Positions 10,257 to 21,181 of a stretch of 64,000 nucleotides of DNA are shown one piece after another; position 1 is the first letter of the stretch; the number at the start of each line of letters is the position of its first letter. The DNA comes from Whalleya microplaca (lineage: Eukaryota > Ascomycota > Sordariomycetes > Xylariales > Xylariaceae), in contig MU385757.1 in the NCBI GenBank assembly GCA_022497155.1, positions 310,001 through 374,000 of the forward strand. The letters run 5' to 3'. The notes below the pieces were generated by a model that was not told the origin of the DNA, ran no database searches, and worked only from the letters and a program-made list of their open reading frames with translations. Position numbers and translations under genes: made by a program.

Positions 10257-12761
10257 TCAAGCCCATGTCCCATTCGCGGGACCAAAATATCCAACATCCG
10301 GCATGGACAACCATGGCAAACCCTGTCCATCAGCTGTGTTCTGCCACCTAGATCAACTGTCAGTATATGCACAACTGTACAAAAACAAGGACCAGAGATA
10401 TCTTACACCGTATTGCCCCACCAATCTGGGAATTGGACATTTGGTCCATATGTAACAGCGAAGAAAATAACGATGCCGCTGATCGCGAGACCTGTGTCCA
10501 GCGCCGCCGCGAGCACATAGTTATACTTAGTCCACCATGCATAGAATCTCTTATAGATGATCTTATTGAAGATCATGTTCACGATGTACCAACTGCTATA
10601 GTTGATACCAGTAGCTGGGGGGACGTTGTATGTGCCGACAAAAATGAGGGGCCAGTTGATCTTGCGGACGAAGTCGCTGCGAGTTTTCGTCCACACATAA
10701 TATGTGATCGGGGGGAGGATGAGACCAATCCAGAAGAAATGCAGCAAGGGGCTATATATCTGGCCGACTGAATAGAGGCGAGCGGGGCCAACCAAGCCCC
10801 AGACTACGGAGCTGCTGTAAACAGTTCTACCTTGGGGGCAACTGAAGCCGTTGGGTTGGTCCTCCGAACAGATATCAGGCACATTACCCAACATCCACAG
10901 CGTGACGCCGGTTTGGGTCAGGGCGCCAAGGACCGTGGCTAGCCCCTGAGCGAAGAAAAGCGTACGCGGTGGAATCTTCATGTAGTGACCCATCTTCATA
11001 TCCGCAGCGAAGTACAGTCCCTGGCCCACGACATCCTGAGAAAGAGTCTTGAACAAGATATTGGCGACCGGGCGGCCAGGAAACATGTAGCCGCCTATGA
11101 ACTCGGCCAAGACGTTGACTTGGTTTGCGTCAACGTTGGTCACGCCTTGAATCATCCCGCAGGGTACCATGTAAACGGCCGGGATTATGAATGCTAATAC
11201 GACACCATACCATGGAAGGCCCGTGTGATATACCTGGGCCATCGCGACGCTCATTCCAAACACGCCGAGCACAACTGGTGCCCACCAGTACCATGGCGTA
11301 TTCTTATAAGATCTCATCAGTCGCGCATGAATGTCAAGTTTGAGAGTGCCACGGAAGGCATGCTTGATCTGGTTCCAGTGGAAGAAGTAAACATGCGAAA
11401 GGACACTGGATTGTAGTCAGCAGGCTCCCTAATAAGATGTAGATAAAAATTACCTAGTAATCGATGCGAAGGACAGTCCGTAGACGAACGCAAAGGTTGC
11501 AGGTAAGTACGCTTGTGAGTATGCTTTGTATTTCTCCTGATCAAACAAAGTATTGGTGATGACTGTCGTCGTATTGTAAACTTGTCCAAAACGGTCATAC
11601 ACGTCAGCTGTACAGAGAGGTAGGTAAGCGGTGAACCACGTATTGGTGTAGTAGAGCGCAGGTGTAATAATCCAGAAAAAGAACGCAAATCCCGCAAAGA
11701 CATTAACAGCTGCCCAGTGCGGACTGAGGAGCGGGTTCGTGTTGTATGCCACCATAGACCAGTCGAAAGTCAGTGGAAAGAGTCCCAGGCCTGTAACCAT
11801 GCCGAAAACCTGGTTCACTGCCAGATTATCCGGCACAATCCAACATATCCACGTGAAATACGTCAAACCGGTGAAGATCAGACCGGGAAACCAGTACCAT
11901 ACAAAGGCAGCGCCCCCAACAACCATGAAGAACTTGATGCGAGTGATCCTCCACCCATCGGCTACGGCGTTAGCCCTGGAATGAATGGAACTCAGCAGTG
12001 CTACATTGCTGAGAACTCCAGGCCAGATCATCGTAGCAGGCTCCACAAGCCACGGCCTGCAAAGGCCAGCGATGCCGTATCCGCCCAGTTGACAGCAGAT
12101 AACAACCAGAACTGAGAAGCCGGTTGGGATTTCGAAGCCGTAGAATCTGGCTGCTTGGATAAGGCTAGTAGCGTCAGCAGAGCCGAACCCAAAGGACACG
12201 TTGCTCACGATGGTGACCAAGGCGTGTTCCTTGATGTTGAAATGGCGATCCGGGTTGAAGCGACCGATGGGAAGGATCTTCGAGATGCCTACTCCGAGCG
12301 GGAAAGCCAACAGTTCCGCCACAAGCGATACGATGCGAATTCCCGGGTAGCGGAGCGAGAAGAACTGATTGACTCCCGCGCCGAGAAACACAAAGACCTG
12401 CCAAATGTCAATCCATGACCAATACCCCAGTCCGTAGTCTCGGACTACATACAATACCAAGGAACCACGCTCTAAACGTGTTGACTGGGATAGCTGGATC
12501 ATCGTACTCCGGTACTACTGCCCGCACGGCGGGGAATGGGCTGGTATCGGCATCCCAATCGCCCTCTTCCTCCGCCTTTGAGAGAACACGGCTAATGTCG
12601 ACTTCGAGCTCAGCTAGGTGGCCATTTTCTATCTCAACATCGTGATAAGCGGGTAAGTTGTGCTCCGCCTTGGTCTCGGTACTCAAGCCATTGCCGGAGT
12701 TCTTGTCGCTATTACCCTTCTCGGACGGCACGCGACTTAGTATCTCCGTTGCCATCGCCAA
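10257..12761 (-). CDS. Oligopeptide transporter, OPT family
   Basis: Four exons, 12761-12453, 12397-11454, 11405-10409 and 10340-10257, join to 777 residues, normal for small fungal OPT proteins. The short last exon is easy to miss: after a GTGTAA donor at 10408 and a GGCAG acceptor, the frame continues NTADGQGLPWLSMPDVGYFG and ends GTWA, the usual OPT tail. The cytosolic N-terminus (about 95 residues, acidic) is followed by VNTFRAWFLG, then GAGVNQFFSLRYPGI, and many membrane helices; family blocks include SFGFGSAD, FDWSMVAYN, SHVYFFHWNQI, GGYMFPGRPVANILFKT and PPATGINYSSW. OPT carriers import tetra- to hexapeptides, glutathione or metal chelates with protons at the plasma membrane; the substrate here is unknown. 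Confidence 0.95.
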
Positions 12762-14592
12762 GATAGGTATGTCGTTAAATTAAGCTTCGACAAGGCAAGC
12801 CAAGAAGGAAAATAGGACAGCGCGGTGCACATCATGGAAGCTTTAAATGATAGGACCTGGTTTTCTGTGTTCCTCGGGTACGCTATCTAGATCGATGGCA
12901 TGCACACTAGGTAGATAACTCGTTCACCTAATAGTCCATTTGATACGATACTTATCGCGCCGTATGGCTACCATTCACGCCTCGAATACGGCCGATCGGA
13001 CAACCCTGCTAAATCGTATGCACGGCGACCAATTGATCGTTGTGGGTTTATCTGCTTCCCCACATATTGGCCCCTTTCGGGCAGGCGGCAGACTCCGAGT
13101 CTCATACCATGTCCTGATGTTGCAATCTGGGGATTAAGATATTATCAGTTGGTATTCCGTATTATGAAATGAAGATCTATCATTGGTAATGCGTTCAATA
13201 TGGGGGGACTAGTACTAATAAAGCTGTTTAGTCACTTAGATTTGCCTGAGGGACCGCGAGTCAGTGTATTTTCTCTTCGGGTTGAAATAGGACGAAGCTC
13301 AGAGACATCGACTTCCCCCAGTATGAGCAATAGACAAGGGATGGAATGGATAGATGTCGCAGTGGATGATGACGACAGCCGCTGTGGGTCCTTGAGATAC
13401 AAGACATGGTCTACTCAAAACAATCAAGTTACGGCAGACCACTGATCTTGAATCTGAATGAACTAAATCTACGGCAACCGAGAGAATAAAACTGAGAGGG
13501 AACTGCACGTCATTTGATATCGATTAAGAGAAAACTCAAGGCGTTCAGTTCGTCATTGCCAGCGCCACGTTACAGAACTCGCGTTTCCATCACTAGCTAC
13601 CTAGGTAGTAGTAAAAGCTCAGCGAGTTCTGGTGTAAGGGCGCATACGGGAATCTTGCCCCGCAGACGTATGACTTCACCCTCGCAAGTCTCAACATATC
13701 GATCTCATATGATCTTGGACGTCTTCAGAGCACCTATAGAAGTGCCTTTCATTGTTAATATTAGATCGAACTCCTGAGTTCTGCTCACAGATGGACGACT
13801 CCCTACAGGAGGAACTCGAGATTGACACTTGACTCTTTCGTGATCCAATGCAGGAACCTTGGACAAACACAAGAGTCGATACAGCAACGATGACATGTCC
13901 AGTAGCATACTTCTTAGAGCTAGTACACCAGGCTGGGTCTTTTACTGCGTGGATATAAGGGCGAGTGGAATAGTCTATGTGCCCTTCCTGCCCCTTAAGC
14001 CAAATGCGACTGGATCAGCAATCCGTTCTCGCTGATGTACATTGAAGAAGAAAACATATACGCTATAGTACGTAGCAATAGGAATAATGGTCTGCTTGCC
14101 CGAAGATGGTACACCTAGAGATGGCTGCGGTACCGTGGATAGGACTGACGTAGAAGAAATCATGACAAAGATCTTCACATAAAGTACATGAAGCTTGGTT
14201 TATTGCATATAAGTCTTGTCATAGATGGGCGGGTAGTTCAAGACGGATTATACATATTAGGTCTCGTAGCTACAAGGAAATGTCCTCCATTTCCCAGCAA
14301 AGAAGGATGTCCTTACTCATGGGGATAGGAGGAATGCACCAAACAACTCGGCATCTCAAGTAACGTATAAGTTCCCGTCAAGCTTCCATACTCGAGGCAT
14401 TATTATCCATATGAAGCATGAAGTTTGCTATTACAAAATGCCTCACAAGATAGTTTGAATAGGCCAGAACTGCAATCATAGCACATCAAGTCAAGGAGAG
14501 GTGTCAAATATGATGTAGTACCACAACGAAATTTGATTTATCTAGCCCGATGATAGAAATTGTGTCGTAACCGTTGATTGTAACTTTGCGGA
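12762..14592. promoter_or_regulatory. OPT upstream region and intergenic DNA
   Basis: About 1.8 kb with no supported gene; the open frames (for example 12940-13137 and 13200-13445) are short and lack family features. The first few hundred bases below 13,100 must contain the OPT promoter. A perfect 12-base palindrome CTACCTAGGTAG lies at 13597-13608. Confidence 0.4.
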
Positions 14593-15129
14593 TTATTGTA
14601 AATGCTCTTTGTGAGGCCGCGTCATTCTATGGAGAACAAAATCAAGCATCTTCAGGAAAGAATAAAGCATAAAGAGAAGAAAAAGCAGTATTTCGTCCAG
14701 TCGATCAAAATTCAACCCGTCGTTGAGCTTCTCCACGTCCCTAATGTTCATCCTCCTGAGAGTATCCTGGAGGATTTCGGTATGCCCTTTCAGTGTGACT
14801 ATACAGCGATGTACTTTATCCTTAGTCCCCTGTTCTTGTTCGTCTCGACTTTTGCTGTCAGTATTGTCCGAGTCGATCATTCTATTTATCTCGTTGTCGG
14901 TAAACGGGATGAAGTCTTTCATGAGATTATCAATATTCTTTATAGTTCGTGCGACGTCTTGATCAAGTTTCTTGCCATTGTATGTTGCGTCCCTGGCGAC
15001 CGAATTTAACCTTTTTTCTACCCTGTCCAGAATTATGCTTTTATATCTCTTATGTTCGTCATAACATTGGCGTAACTCTGCGGAAGAGGTATTCATATCT
15101 TTGGGTATCTGCACGGAAGGCGTGTCCAT
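14593..15129 (-). CDS. Hypothetical charged helical protein
   Basis: Intronless 178-residue frame with ATG start. It is rich in Lys, Arg, Asp and Asn, mostly predicted helical (ELRQCYDEHKRYKSIILDRVEKRL near 18-41; LDQDVARTIKNIDNLMKDF near 55), and has a hydrophobic patch EILLFLLFMLYSFLKMLDFVL at 145-166 that could be a membrane helix near the C-terminus. No known family is recognised. The heptad-like pattern suggests a small coiled-coil protein with a tail anchor. It is isolated, with codon use less GC-rich than nearby housekeeping genes, as for lineage-specific genes. Confidence 0.5.
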   Translation of the reverse strand: MDTPSVQIPKDMNTSSAELRQCYDEHKRYKSIILDRVEKRLNSVARDATYNGKKLDQDVARTIKNIDNLMKDFIPFTDNEINRMIDSDNTDSKSRDEQEQGTKDKVHRCIVTLKGHTEILQDTLRRMNIRDVEKLNDGLNFDRLDEILLFLLFMLYSFLKMLDFVLHRMTRPHKEHLQ

Positions 15130-16883
15130 TGGATCCAGTATTGTGATGATGGTAAAATGATGATGGACTCGGTCTATGAAGCGTGGCGGTGGTGAGCCTT
15201 TCTGTGAATGAATTCTAGGGTGGGAGGATTGCTCCCCGATATATATAGCTAGAATGCCTTCTTCACATGACTGTCAAAATCATAATCAATACCTAACCAA
15301 CAACTCTCCTACGAGTCACCTCTAGACCAACATATACGTGATCTAGCATCTTACAAAGACTGGAATCACTCACCTGATCTTGGCTTCAGGGATGAAAAGA
15401 CTCATGCAGCAAATGTGTCACTTCATACAAAGAACATAGCCAACAGCACCAACAGCACCAACAGTACCAACAATAACAGCATTTGAATGACTAGGTATGG
15501 AGATAACATAACATGACAATGTGACATCTCGGAGGCCGTCATTTGCTATTCCTAGGGCCCTATTTGCCTCCTATACCTCGACTTCCTAAGAGTGTAGGTT
15601 GTGTTATAGCTGCGGCTGGGCATACACATAGAGAGAGGTAGGTTCTATTCCTAACAGCGCCATTGGTATTCGTTCTGCTGCCATATGCCTACCTGAGCAT
15701 AAGGGGGTCTTCACATCAAGGTTGCAATATACCAATGTGCCCAGGTGATTGGTTGTGATGTTTATATGCTCAATCTGTCATGTGCTGTCTGGCTGTACAG
15801 GGTTACCTACCTAGCAGCCTAGCTGCCTACCTAACGAAGTGTGTATCTAGTAAGTAATGCAGCTCTACCATTCAAAGAGGTATATAACCTATGTACCTCG
15901 GTGCAGTGGACGGAGTTGAGCTAACAGCGCGAGACGTATTAGGGTTGATACCTAGGAATTTTACCGCTCACCGTACATGCATACATACATGCAAGTACCT
16001 CCTACATACATACAGTACTGTACGGAATTAGATACATCTATACCACAGCGTAGAGTACATTAGGTAATTCCGTACGTAGTGGGATCTCCACTATATATGT
16101 ATGTATACCTACCTAGGTAGGTACGGATGTACTTACCTATGCTCTGAGTGGGTGGTGGGGTCCACGGCTACCTACATGTAGTTAAGGTAGTTACCTAAGG
16201 CACCGCCCGCCATGGCCACATCCCACCGCCGACGCCGAAATGTCTCTCGTCTTCCACGCCGAGCTCGATTGACCCCACCATCCACGGAATACACAACCTC
16301 CAAACACCAAATATTTACACTTCCCGTCCGTCACCTTCCTCAGGCTCTTGGGTATCCGACGCCGATAAGATACTCCCCAACAGCATGTTTTTGAGCCTCT
16401 GAAGCTCATGGTGATTTATTGCCTTTAACTGCGCTGCTTTTGCGAAGCCAGTCTTCTGCATATCCTGCAGCAGCTGTTTGTGCTGCTTTCACCTTCTCAC
16501 TCACTCTCTTGTCCACGCTTCTGGATAGGGACGGAAAGTCGTGCCCTTTGAGAGCACACACCGCCGACGCGTAGATCTCCTTCTCCCAGATCCTTCTCAC
16601 GAACAAACGCCTTTGTGCGGTAGGTAGGTTAATTCCCCCGGTTTCCTTTTCGGCTGGGCATGCTTCCCAATGGCCTGATGGGCATTCTTCCATCGGTGCT
16701 TCATTTGCTACTACCTACTTACTTCCTACCTCTACCACCTCTCCGCTACCTTTACTACTTTTTATTCTACGATATGATGCTTACATACATGGTTTTTCTT
16801 TACCAGAATTGCGAAGTCAACCACTCACATATATTCGATACCTACCTGCCGGCGACGGGGTCTTCGCCCACTACTCCATCACC
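15130..16883. promoter_or_regulatory. Long CAND1 upstream region with CCTA/TAGG motifs
   Basis: About 1.75 kb before the CAND1 start. It has many ACCTACC/GGTAGGT words, including the perfect 18-base palindrome TACCTACCTAGGTAGGTA at 16106-16123, and a run of CATACATACATG near 15978. A short minisatellite lies at 15441-15480. A 95-codon minus-strand frame (16406-16693) with a good ATG is possible but unsupported. The CAND1 5' leader probably begins around 16.7-16.8 kb. Confidence 0.45.
15441..15480. repeat. Short CAACAGCAC minisatellite
   Basis: About four imperfect copies of a nine-base unit CAACAGCAC, the later ones changed to CAACAGTAC and CAACAATAA. It is non-coding in this context. Confidence 0.7.
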
Positions 16884-19800
16884 ATGGCGTCCTCGGCTGT
16901 TGGCAACCCGAATCCCCAGACCATCAACGCGCTTCTGGGAAAGCTGACCGACCCCGATCCCGACTTCCGCTTCATGTCCTTGAACGACCTCCATCAGATC
17001 CTTACTAAGCAGAAGGCTGATTTTCTTGCCCATGACTACAACACATCGTCGCGCATAGCCGACTCCGTCATCAGAAGCCTGGATGATCAAAATGGGGAGG
17101 TGCAGAACTTGGCAGTCAAATGGTAGGAATTTGATGCGGAATCTGTCTAGACTTGGTCTGAGTAGAGAGTATGGCTGCTAACACTCGCATAGCATAGGCC
17201 CTTTGGTTACGAAGGTTCCCATCGCCGTTCTTTCTCCCACCCTGGAGAAACTCACCATGGTGGAAATCAAGAACTCTGTCGACAACTCGTTACCGTCGCT
17301 CGCTCTGCGAAACGCCATCTCGTCCCTCCAAAAGCCCGTACGGGGCATTGCCCCTAGTCGAGAAGTCGTGGATACTTATAACATAATTAGCCGCGTCCTC
17401 ATCCCGCGCATCCTGGGCTACTCCATATCCACCAACACCACTCGTCAAATGCCCGGCGACCCCCGTGGAATACTGGATAAGACCAATAATCCAACCCCCG
17501 AGGCCGTTGACGTGCTCATCGAGGTCGTTCGATGCTTCGGCCCCCTGCTGCAGCCGCTCGAGATAGAGAAGCTGCAAGACGTGGTCGTACAGGTGTTGGA
17601 GAGACGCAGTACATCCTCTCCTGTCAAGAAACGAGCCGTTGTTGCCTTGGCTATGCTTGCGCCTTACCTTACTAACGATGTGCTGAATGGATTCATCAAG
17701 AAGATCCAAGGAGCCTTGAAGCAACCCCAGCTTGATACCGTCATGCGGCGTCTCTATATCAATATTATGGGATCCCTTGCTAGGTCCATTCCTTACAAGT
17801 TCGGCGAATACATCCCTGATCTTGTCAAGTTCGTTCTAGCCACCCTGAGCCAAGGAGAATTACAGAAGCAGCTCGACGCGGTCAGCGAAGGTAACGATCA
17901 ACTTAACCTCGAGTTCAATGAAGTGCGGGAGGCTGCTTTGGTAGCACTCGAGTCGTTCGTGGCCTCGTGTGGCAAGCAGATGCGAGATTATACTGACGAT
18001 ACCATTTCTGCGTGTCTGCGATATCTGAAGTTCGATCCCAACTATGCCGCCGATGATGACGAGGAAATGGACGAGGACGAAGATGAAGATGATGAGGATA
18101 TAGACGACGACGATGATTTCGGAGACGATGCGGGGTTTGATGACGACGACGACGCTAGTTGGAAAGTTCGCAGATGTGCAGCAAAAGCGCTGTACACTCT
18201 GATTTCTACGCGAAGCAATGACTTGCTTGAGAAGGGGACCCTGTATCGTGACGTTGCTCCCCAGCTAATCAAACGATTTGACGAACGAGAGGAGAGTGTT
18301 CGCCTTGAAATAATCAGTACTATGGCTCTTCTCATCCGAAAAACTGGCGAAGGCGTCATTGCATCGGTCTCGATAGATGACGAGCTCTTACAGTCACTTC
18401 CAGGTACCCGGAAACGCCGGAGACAGAGTAGCGGCGGCTTTGCACTCAGCAACAAGGCTCCTTACTTGGGAGCAACTGGTCTCACGTCGCCTACTCGGGA
18501 CTCCATCCCACCAACCGGTCCACGCGCCGATCTGTCTAACTTGACGCCTCAGGTTGTCAAGACGGCAACAAAGCTGCTGAAGGGCAAGCAAATTGCTACC
18601 AAGCAAGCAATCATTAACCTGCTAGACGACCTGATCTCGGTTCAGAACGGAGGCTTGTCTGATTACTTTGATCAAGTCATGCAGCCGATCATCGATGTCA
18701 CCAAGGGTATGACTGGGAATGCGGGCTCAACCTCGATGGCTTTGTCGGGTGGTGCTGCGTCGGCGACTGCTACAACGCTGCGCGTAGCAGTACTCCACTT
18801 TACTAGCGACATCGCGAAGACGCATTCTTCTAACCTGTTCCAGCCTTACCTGGAAAAGATAGTTGCTAGCGTGGTATCCGCAGTTCGGGACCGATTCTAC
18901 AAGATATCCAGTGAGGCGATCAGGACAGCAGAGGAGCTTGTTAAGGCCATCACACCTCCCCGTGCTCGGCTCACCACCCAGAAGTACACGCCCGAGTTGT
19001 ATAAACTCTACGATATTATCGTCGATCGCGCTTCTGCCAACGACGCCGATACGGAGGTGCGGCAAAAGGCCATCCAGGCACTCGGCACTTTGATCTCGAG
19101 AACTTCGTCTGCCGAGGAAACCGCGCTTCTTCCGGCCGAGAAACGCCAGGCTGCCCTGGACTTACTGCTAGATCGTCTGCGGAACGAGACGACGCGACTC
19201 TCTGCTGTGCGAGCGATTGACAGTGTAGCAGCGCACTCCGTAACTGTTGGCAGCCTTGAGCCCGTTTGGATTCAGAAGGTCGCACTGGAGCTTTGCGGGC
19301 AGCTTCGAAAGGCCAACCGACTGCTCCGAGCTGCCAGTATCCAAGCCCTGCAACATCTGATTCTTTCTCCTGCAACGAAGGGCTGCATTGAAGCGGGCAC
19401 GGCTGCTGGCATCGTGTCGGCTATTCTGCCAGTAGTTGCTGCTAACGACAGTTATCTCCTGAGCCCTGGCCTACTGATTGCTGCCCAGCTACAATTGGAG
19501 AACCCCCAGTTAATATCCACGCCCAGCTTCGTTGAGTCCCTCTGCGAGCTTCTTAAGAAGAACATCGGCGGTGTAGCTCTGGAGTCGCTTGTCGTTCTCG
19601 TAACAAACGTAGGCCAAACTGGAATGGGAAAATCTTTGATGATGGGTGTCTTGCAAGTTGGCGTAGCCGCCGACCCTGCAGTTGTCGGTAAGGTTGCCGG
19701 TGCCCTTTTCGTCTCCAGTGGTGGTAAAGCTGGCGTTGATATCAACAGCTTCATCACCGAGCTCAACACAGCAAGCAGACTCTCGCCGCCAGACACCGCT

Positions 19801-21181
19801 CGACAGTCTCTTGCGCTGGCCATTTTAGGGGAGATTGGTTTACGACTGGGGCCAAAGTCTCCGCTACAGCCCAAGGTTTTCTTAGAGCAGTTCCACGACG
19901 AGCCAGATAAGGTTTCGGTATCTGCCGCCGTCGCTCTGGGTCGCGCTGGCGCCGGAAATGTGCCTACGTTCCTCCCAACTATTCTCAGCGCAATCAAGAA
20001 GCCGGGCAGCCAACAGTACCTGCTCCTCCAATCTATTCGTGAGATTCTCCATCAAGCGGTCACTTCCTCTACCGATATCCGCGCTTTTGAAGAGGATATC
20101 TGGGGTTTGCTCTTCGGCGCGTCCCAGCTTGAGGACAACAAAGCTATCTGCGCAGAATGCATTGGTCGGCTGGCTATCATGGAGCCCAGCACCTATATCC
20201 CGAAACTTCAGGTATTTATTCAATCAAAGATCGTTTTTGTTCGTTTGCTAACTGCCGTAGGAACTCTTGAGCAGTGCGTCACCCGCATTCAGAGGAGTAG
20301 CCGTGCAGGCACTCCGATACACTCTGCCGGATAGTGACGAACCGTTCGATGCCGTGCTGAAGACGGTGCTATTTGACATGCTTCTTACGGTTCTGAAAGA
20401 CGGAAACATGGAAATCCGCCGTCTCGGCATGACCACGCTGAATTCGGCTACTCATAACAAGCCGGATCTTGTCTTGCCGCACCTCAAGGAGTTAACTCCT
20501 TACGTCATGGCAGAGTCTGTCATTAAGCCCGAGCTCATAAGGGAGGTCCAGATGGGGCCTTTCAAGCACATGGTGGACGACGGATTGGAAGTCCGCAAGG
20601 TTCGTGACCCGCCAAGCTATTTTACCACGATTAGAGAAATACATTGCTAACCAGCCCACCCGCAGAGCGCCTACGAGACCCTGTACGCGCTGATGGAGAC
20701 GGCGTTCTCGCGCGTGAGCTCGCTCGAGTTCTACGACCGGATCATCGCGGGGCTGGGGGACGAGAACGACATCCGGTCGCTGTGCAACCTGATGCTGAGC
20801 AAGCTGATCGTGATCGACCCGGAGGAGACGACGCGGCGGCTGGACACGATCGCCGAGTGCTACCGCAAGACGCTCTCGACCAAGCTCAAGGACGGCGCCG
20901 TCAAGCAGGAGGTCGAGAAGCAGGAGGAGGCCGTCAAGAGCGTCCTGCGCGTCACCCTGCTGCTCGCCGAGAAGACCAAGACTGCGCTGCCCGGTGTCTC
21001 CGGTAATGCTGGTGGTGCCGGTGGTAGTGGTGCTGGTGGGGGTGCTGGGGGTGGGAGTGCGGAGGTCCAGCACCAGGCCGTCCAGAACCCCGTCTGGCAG
21101 CAGTACTGGGAGTGGGTTAACAAGGACTTCGAGCGCCAGCTCAAGACGCTGCGCGATGAGAATAAGGAGATGGCCTTGTAG
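16884..21181 (+). CDS. Cullin-associated NEDD8-dissociated protein (CAND1/TIP120)
   Basis: Exons 16884-17122, 17193-20211, 20261-20599 and 20666-21181 give 1370 residues. The protein is a HEAT-repeat solenoid: the N-terminus (INALLGKLTDPDPDFRFMSLNDL) begins the repeats, and an acidic Asp/Glu run near residues 363-405 is followed by SWKVRRCAAKAL, exactly as in animal CAND1. The C-terminal TIP120 domain includes FKHMVDDGLEVRK, SAYETLYALMET and RSLCNLMLSKL. CAND1 binds un-neddylated cullin-RBX1 and exchanges substrate receptors of SCF ubiquitin ligases in nucleus and cytosol. Oddity: a Gly-rich insertion (residues about 1309-1331) interrupts the TIP120 domain just before the final helix QYWEWVNKDF. 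The last exon is also visibly more GC-rich than the rest. Confidence 0.96.

Noticed and set aside
15441..15480. Possible CRISPR-like repeat array
   Set aside because: It is a nine-base contiguous minisatellite without spacers, in a eukaryotic genome.
16406..16693. Minus-strand 95-codon frame with good ATG upstream of CAND1
   Set aside because: No domain and no continuation by splicing; probably antisense to the CAND1 leader. Kept as a weak possibility only.
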